Shown here piece by piece: positions 60,892-64,000 of a DNA stretch of 64,000 nt (positions are counted from its first letter, which is position 1; each line of letters opens with the position of its first letter). The position numbers and the translations under genes were made by a program. Origin of the DNA: Treponema vincentii (GTDB taxonomy: Bacteria; Spirochaetota; Spirochaetia; Treponematales; Treponemataceae); assembly GCF_010365865.1 (NCBI RefSeq), contig NZ_CP048020.1:1736001-1800000 (forward strand), in the 5' to 3' direction. The notes beneath the pieces were generated by a model. The model made no database searches. It was given only the letters and a program-made list of their open reading frames with translations, and had not been told where the DNA came from.

Positions 60892-63162
60892 TCATCGGAT
60901 ACGGACGGAAACGGTTTCGGTTTTAAATTCGCCGCTTTGTGCGGAAACCTTTGCCGTGCCTGCTTTCCCGAGCGTTTTAATCCAAAAGCCGCGAGCACCG
61001 CCGATAAGTGCAAATTCCTGCGGGCCGATAATTTTCGCAGGCCCTTTCAGCGTAATCTTCACAATCTCGAAGCTATAGGGTAATTCGTTACCGACCTGAT
61101 CAAGGAGCTGCACAACAAAGCGGACGGCATCGGGTATGTCTGCCCGAAGCTTTGTCTCATCGGCGGTAAGTACGAGCTGTGTCGCGACAGGATTTGCGCT
61201 AAACCGGCGGGTAATACACTCCATACCGTTATGGTAGCCGGTGAATACGGCATCTTCCCATCCGCCACCCCATACACTTGGAAGGTTGTCGATAACAACA
61301 GGAGGATGTGCAAGCCCGGGATAGCGGTCAAAAGCGGGGTAAAACAGACCTAAATCTTTTGCGCCGATGCTTAGCCGGACTGCCGTACAATTTGTACAAA
61401 TAATAAGCGGCGCAATTCCGCCGACTGCACGGTCGCCGACGGTATAGCGGGTCAACGGTTCCAACACCGGCTTCATTTCGACAGGCTGCTGACTTGCATA
61501 CACGCTTGCAGCAAATTTGGGGATGCGAAACATATCCATTACACCATGGTAACAAATGCGATCACCCGACCCAAAATTCGCATGGGTATTATAATCAAAA
61601 GCACACCAGCCGATTGCGCCGCATTTTTGCGGGTCGAGCGCGGCGGCATTCTGCACCGCAAGGTGGAGTTTTGCATGCTCAACCAAGCGTTCTTCCTGAT
61701 CGAACCGCTTTGTCGGGTACATGTGTCCGCCGAACTCGGTTACCAAATAGGGAACCGAATCGGATAGCCCCGTAACCTCACGCTGGGAACGAAGTACACG
61801 TGCTGCTCCGGCTGCAGTACCGGCAGTCAATCCTTGAACTCCGCAAGTAAAATCGTTCATTGTATATACGTCTTCAAAAAATTCGCTGTTTTCAATACAT
61901 CTAACACCGCCGGTTTGCCGATACGGATCAAGTTCATGGGCAATCGTATTTGTCTGCTGGTAAAACGCAGTACAATCCGGTGATTCATTGATTCGTACTC
62001 CCCACAACACAATAGAGGGATGATTCCGATCCCTCGTAATCATCTTACGGATATTTTCGCAAGTAACATCCTGCCAGGCGGAATCGCCGATATGCTGCCA
62101 ACCGGGCGTTTCTTCAAAAACCAATAGTCCGATCTCATCACAGCGATCCAAAAAATACGGCGATTGCGGATAATGCGAAGTACGAACAATATTAACGCCA
62201 AGCTCGTATTTCAGGATATCCGCATCTTTCCGCTGTACCCGTTCAGGCATCGCATAACCGACGTATGGAAAAGACTGGTGCCGGTTTAAGCCCCGCAGCT
62301 TGAGCAGTTTGCCGTTTAAGAAAAAACCTTCCGGCGTAAATTCAACCGTACGAAATCCGATACGGGTAGATACGGTATCGCATACAAGACCGTCTTCCAG
62401 TAACGATACTTCGGCGCGGTACAGTTCGGGCTTTTCAAGCGTCCACAGTTTTAAACCGGTTAATTCATCCATTATCATCGATAGGGTAAGAGACGGAACG
62501 GCGACCTCAAGGCTTCTGCTCAATTCCGCCCGTTTTCGATTTCTGGAATCGAAGATCGCTACCGAAACGTCAATCGATTTATTCGTTCGTTCGTCATGTG
62601 CAATCGCAATATCAACCTGTAGACTTTTTTCCGCCGTTAAAGCGGAAATTGGGCGGGCATAAATCGACTCAATATGGCAATGGGGTACCGCACGCAGGAT
62701 AACATCGCGGTAAATACCGCCATAGCAAAGATAGTCCACTTCACCACCGAACGGGGGAATATCAGCTCGTTCCGTCGAGTCGACATACACGGCAAGCACA
62801 TTGCTTTCAGTGTCTCCATACTCAACGTAGTGAGTAATCTCCACAGAAAAAGGAACATATCCGCCTTTGTGTTCTCCGATAAAGTGCCCATTGATAAAGA
62901 CCCTTGCATAGCACATCAGACCGTCAAAGTCGACAAAAAGCCTCATCCCTTGCAGATTGGAGGATACGGCAAATTTTTTTCGATAACATGACTCAAATTG
63001 ATATACCTTCTCATCAAAATAATGATACGGCAATTCTTTCACCGTATGCGGAAGCTGCACTTCAGTAAAATGAGATTCATCACAATCGGCTCGCACATAC
63101 TGTTCTTCAAAAGTATTCACAAATTGCCAATTTTGCCATAAAGGGATCAGTATTCGTGCCAT
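60892..63162 (-). CDS. Beta-galactosidase-type glycoside hydrolase family 2
   Basis: 756 aa, cytoplasmic. GH2 architecture: N-terminal jelly roll (FVDFDGLMCYARVFINGHFI), Ig-like domain, TIM barrel with acid/base Glu in WGVRINESPDC and nucleophile in LVTEFGGHM, then DUF4982-like C-terminal beta domain (GPAKIIGPQEFALIGGARGF). Close to bacterial beta-galactosidases. Start MARILIPLW with GGAG upstream, 2 nt after the stop of the previous gene (63164), so co-transcribed with it. Confidence 0.92.
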   Translation of the reverse strand: MARILIPLWQNWQFVNTFEEQYVRADCDESHFTEVQLPHTVKELPYHYFDEKVYQFESCYRKKFAVSSNLQGMRLFVDFDGLMCYARVFINGHFIGEHKGGYVPFSVEITHYVEYGDTESNVLAVYVDSTERADIPPFGGEVDYLCYGGIYRDVILRAVPHCHIESIYARPISALTAEKSLQVDIAIAHDERTNKSIDVSVAIFDSRNRKRAELSRSLEVAVPSLTLSMIMDELTGLKLWTLEKPELYRAEVSLLEDGLVCDTVSTRIGFRTVEFTPEGFFLNGKLLKLRGLNRHQSFPYVGYAMPERVQRKDADILKYELGVNIVRTSHYPQSPYFLDRCDEIGLLVFEETPGWQHIGDSAWQDVTCENIRKMITRDRNHPSIVLWGVRINESPDCTAFYQQTNTIAHELDPYRQTGGVRCIENSEFFEDVYTMNDFTCGVQGLTAGTAAGAARVLRSQREVTGLSDSVPYLVTEFGGHMYPTKRFDQEERLVEHAKLHLAVQNAAALDPQKCGAIGWCAFDYNTHANFGSGDRICYHGVMDMFRIPKFAASVYASQQPVEMKPVLEPLTRYTVGDRAVGGIAPLIICTNCTAVRLSIGAKDLGLFYPAFDRYPGLAHPPVVIDNLPSVWGGGWEDAVFTGYHNGMECITRRFSANPVATQLVLTADETKLRADIPDAVRFVVQLLDQVGNELPYSFEIVKITLKGPAKIIGPQEFALIGGARGFWIKTLGKAGTAKVSAQSGEFKTETVSVRIR

Positions 63163-63163
63163 T

Positions 63164-64000
63164 TTATGCCTCCGTTTGTATATCGATCATCTGATTTAAT
63201 ACGATATTAAGGTCTTCGATAAAAATTCCGGAATACCGTTCGATATTTTTTATAATAAAGTCTTTTAATGCCAATATCCGTCCAGCCAAATCCGGGTCGG
63301 CAGGCATATCGACCATCATAATAACCCTATAACCGTTATCTTCGGTTTGAACGGTAATTTTCTTAATATTTACCGCGCTATCGTATTGAGCCGCATATTG
63401 TATAACCATTTCTTTTAATGCATCATCTGAAACTTGTGCCGGGTACACTTTAGAAAATTCAGGACGCACGACCGATTTTTCAAAAAGTGTTTCTTCTTCC
63501 TTTAAGTGCCCGATATTTGCATTACGGAACAGCAGTCTGATTTTATCATAAAATATCTGCGGATAGTTCCTTTTCACCTCGACTGACGGTACGGGAATAA
63601 CGTGTTTGCCTTCGACACGACGACTTCTAATGGCGGTTTCAATTTCTTCCCTCGTCGCAATATCTTCAATGCGGATAATCTTCTGCGGAGGTGGAATCTG
63701 CAACCGTGTCGCAATTTTATTAACCATCTTATCCGACGTTCCCAAAATAAGTACTTTTTTGCGGCTTAATTGATGCAACACTTTTGCCGCTTCATCCCTA
63801 TGCTGTTTATCGTCAAAGACAGCCGTTTTTACTGCCGCCAAAAAGGTCTTCTCTCGTTTTGCAGAATGCCCCGCAAGTATTTTATCGCCTCTAATGACTA
63901 ATCCGTCATCGATAATTAAATCTATTCCATATTTTTGGGCGACCAATCGCGCTCTAAAGCTTTTCCCGGTGCCGTTTCCTCCGACCAGCGCATATATCTG
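63164..64000 (-). CDS. P-loop NTPase with Asp23-like C-terminal region, partial
   Basis: Open to the window edge (278 codons visible). A Walker A motif LVGGNGTGKSFRARLVA lies in the first residues present, followed by a region of unknown function (KKVLILGTSDKMVNKIATRL) and a C-terminal ~85-residue part with Asp23/Gls24-like spacing (MVIQYAAQYDSAVNIKKITV ... ALKDFIIKNI). The 5' end is missing. It is directly followed by the GH2 gene. Confidence 0.65.
   Translation of the reverse strand, partial: QIYALVGGNGTGKSFRARLVAQKYGIDLIIDDGLVIRGDKILAGHSAKREKTFLAAVKTAVFDDKQHRDEAAKVLHQLSRKKVLILGTSDKMVNKIATRLQIPPPQKIIRIEDIATREEIETAIRSRRVEGKHVIPVPSVEVKRNYPQIFYDKIRLLFRNANIGHLKEEETLFEKSVVRPEFSKVYPAQVSDDALKEMVIQYAAQYDSAVNIKKITVQTEDNGYRVIMMVDMPADPDLAGRILALKDFIIKNIERYSGIFIEDLNIVLNQMIDIQTEA

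Overview
The gene set points to a host-associated Treponema (Spirochaetota), probably of the oral T. medium/T. vincentii type. The indicators are a GreA fused to a very large helical-repeat N-terminus, an unusual spirochaetal RpoZ, a PntC/LicC-like nucleotidyltransferase fused to an aminotransferase, many lipoproteins, and moderate GC content. The species assignment is an inference; no rRNA is present.

Layout. 0-2.3 kb: recombination/replication operon dnaX-ybaB-recR on the minus strand, with a possible programmed -1 frameshift in dnaX. 2.4-5.8 kb: guaA, with an AbiEi/AbiEii toxin-antitoxin module at its 3' end between exact 14-bp copies of the guaA terminus (a mini-island without integrase). 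5.8-13.4 kb: glucosaminidase lipoprotein, aminopeptidase P (frameshifted), ruvC, a 310-bp nested palindromic element, a MraY-family gene, tcdA, an OmpA-type protein, a hairpin-rich intergenic region and ahpC. 13.6-16.9 kb: GH2 glycosidase plus MFS/GPH transporter operon. 17-26.4 kb: accessory region with a BspA-like lipoprotein, a plus-strand run of uncharacterised small membrane, lipoprotein and Cys-rich genes, a DUF3990/DUF3791-type module, and an AAA-ATPase/PD-(D/E)XK gene carrying an in-frame palindromic repeat. 26.5-32.6 kb: a giant alpha-2-macroglobulin lipoprotein. 32.8-41.3 kb: tRNA-Arg, TlpA-CcdA, LysR, a LysM/LytM protein, nrdA, a Phd/YoeB module between 16-bp direct repeats, rpoZ and frameshifted miaA. 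41.3-47.4 kb: TPR protein, GreA fusion and VWA protein. 47.5-64 kb: nucleotidyltransferase-aminotransferase fusion, hypoxanthine-DNA glycosylase family, DUF1015, YbaK, GlgA, NlpC/P60, acyl-CoA synthetase, PbpC, tRNA-Met, beta-galactosidase and a partial P-loop protein.

Themes. (1) Palindromic repeats with covarying stems recur at about ten places. They supply the 3' end or an internal segment of genes (ruvC, lysR, the NlpC/P60 gene, the AAA-ATPase), so they look mobile and coding-tolerant. (2) Both type II/IV-like toxin modules sit between exact short direct repeats. (3) guaA, rpoZ and tlpA have a -10 box only 5-7 nt before the ATG, suggesting leaderless mRNAs. (4) Several housekeeping genes (ybaB, pepP, miaA) carry indels in short repeats or homopolymers. 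These could be sequencing errors, which matters when judging the dnaX frameshift. PbpC and the alpha-2-macroglobulin in this window are a known functional pair (peptidoglycan synthesis and periplasmic protease defence).
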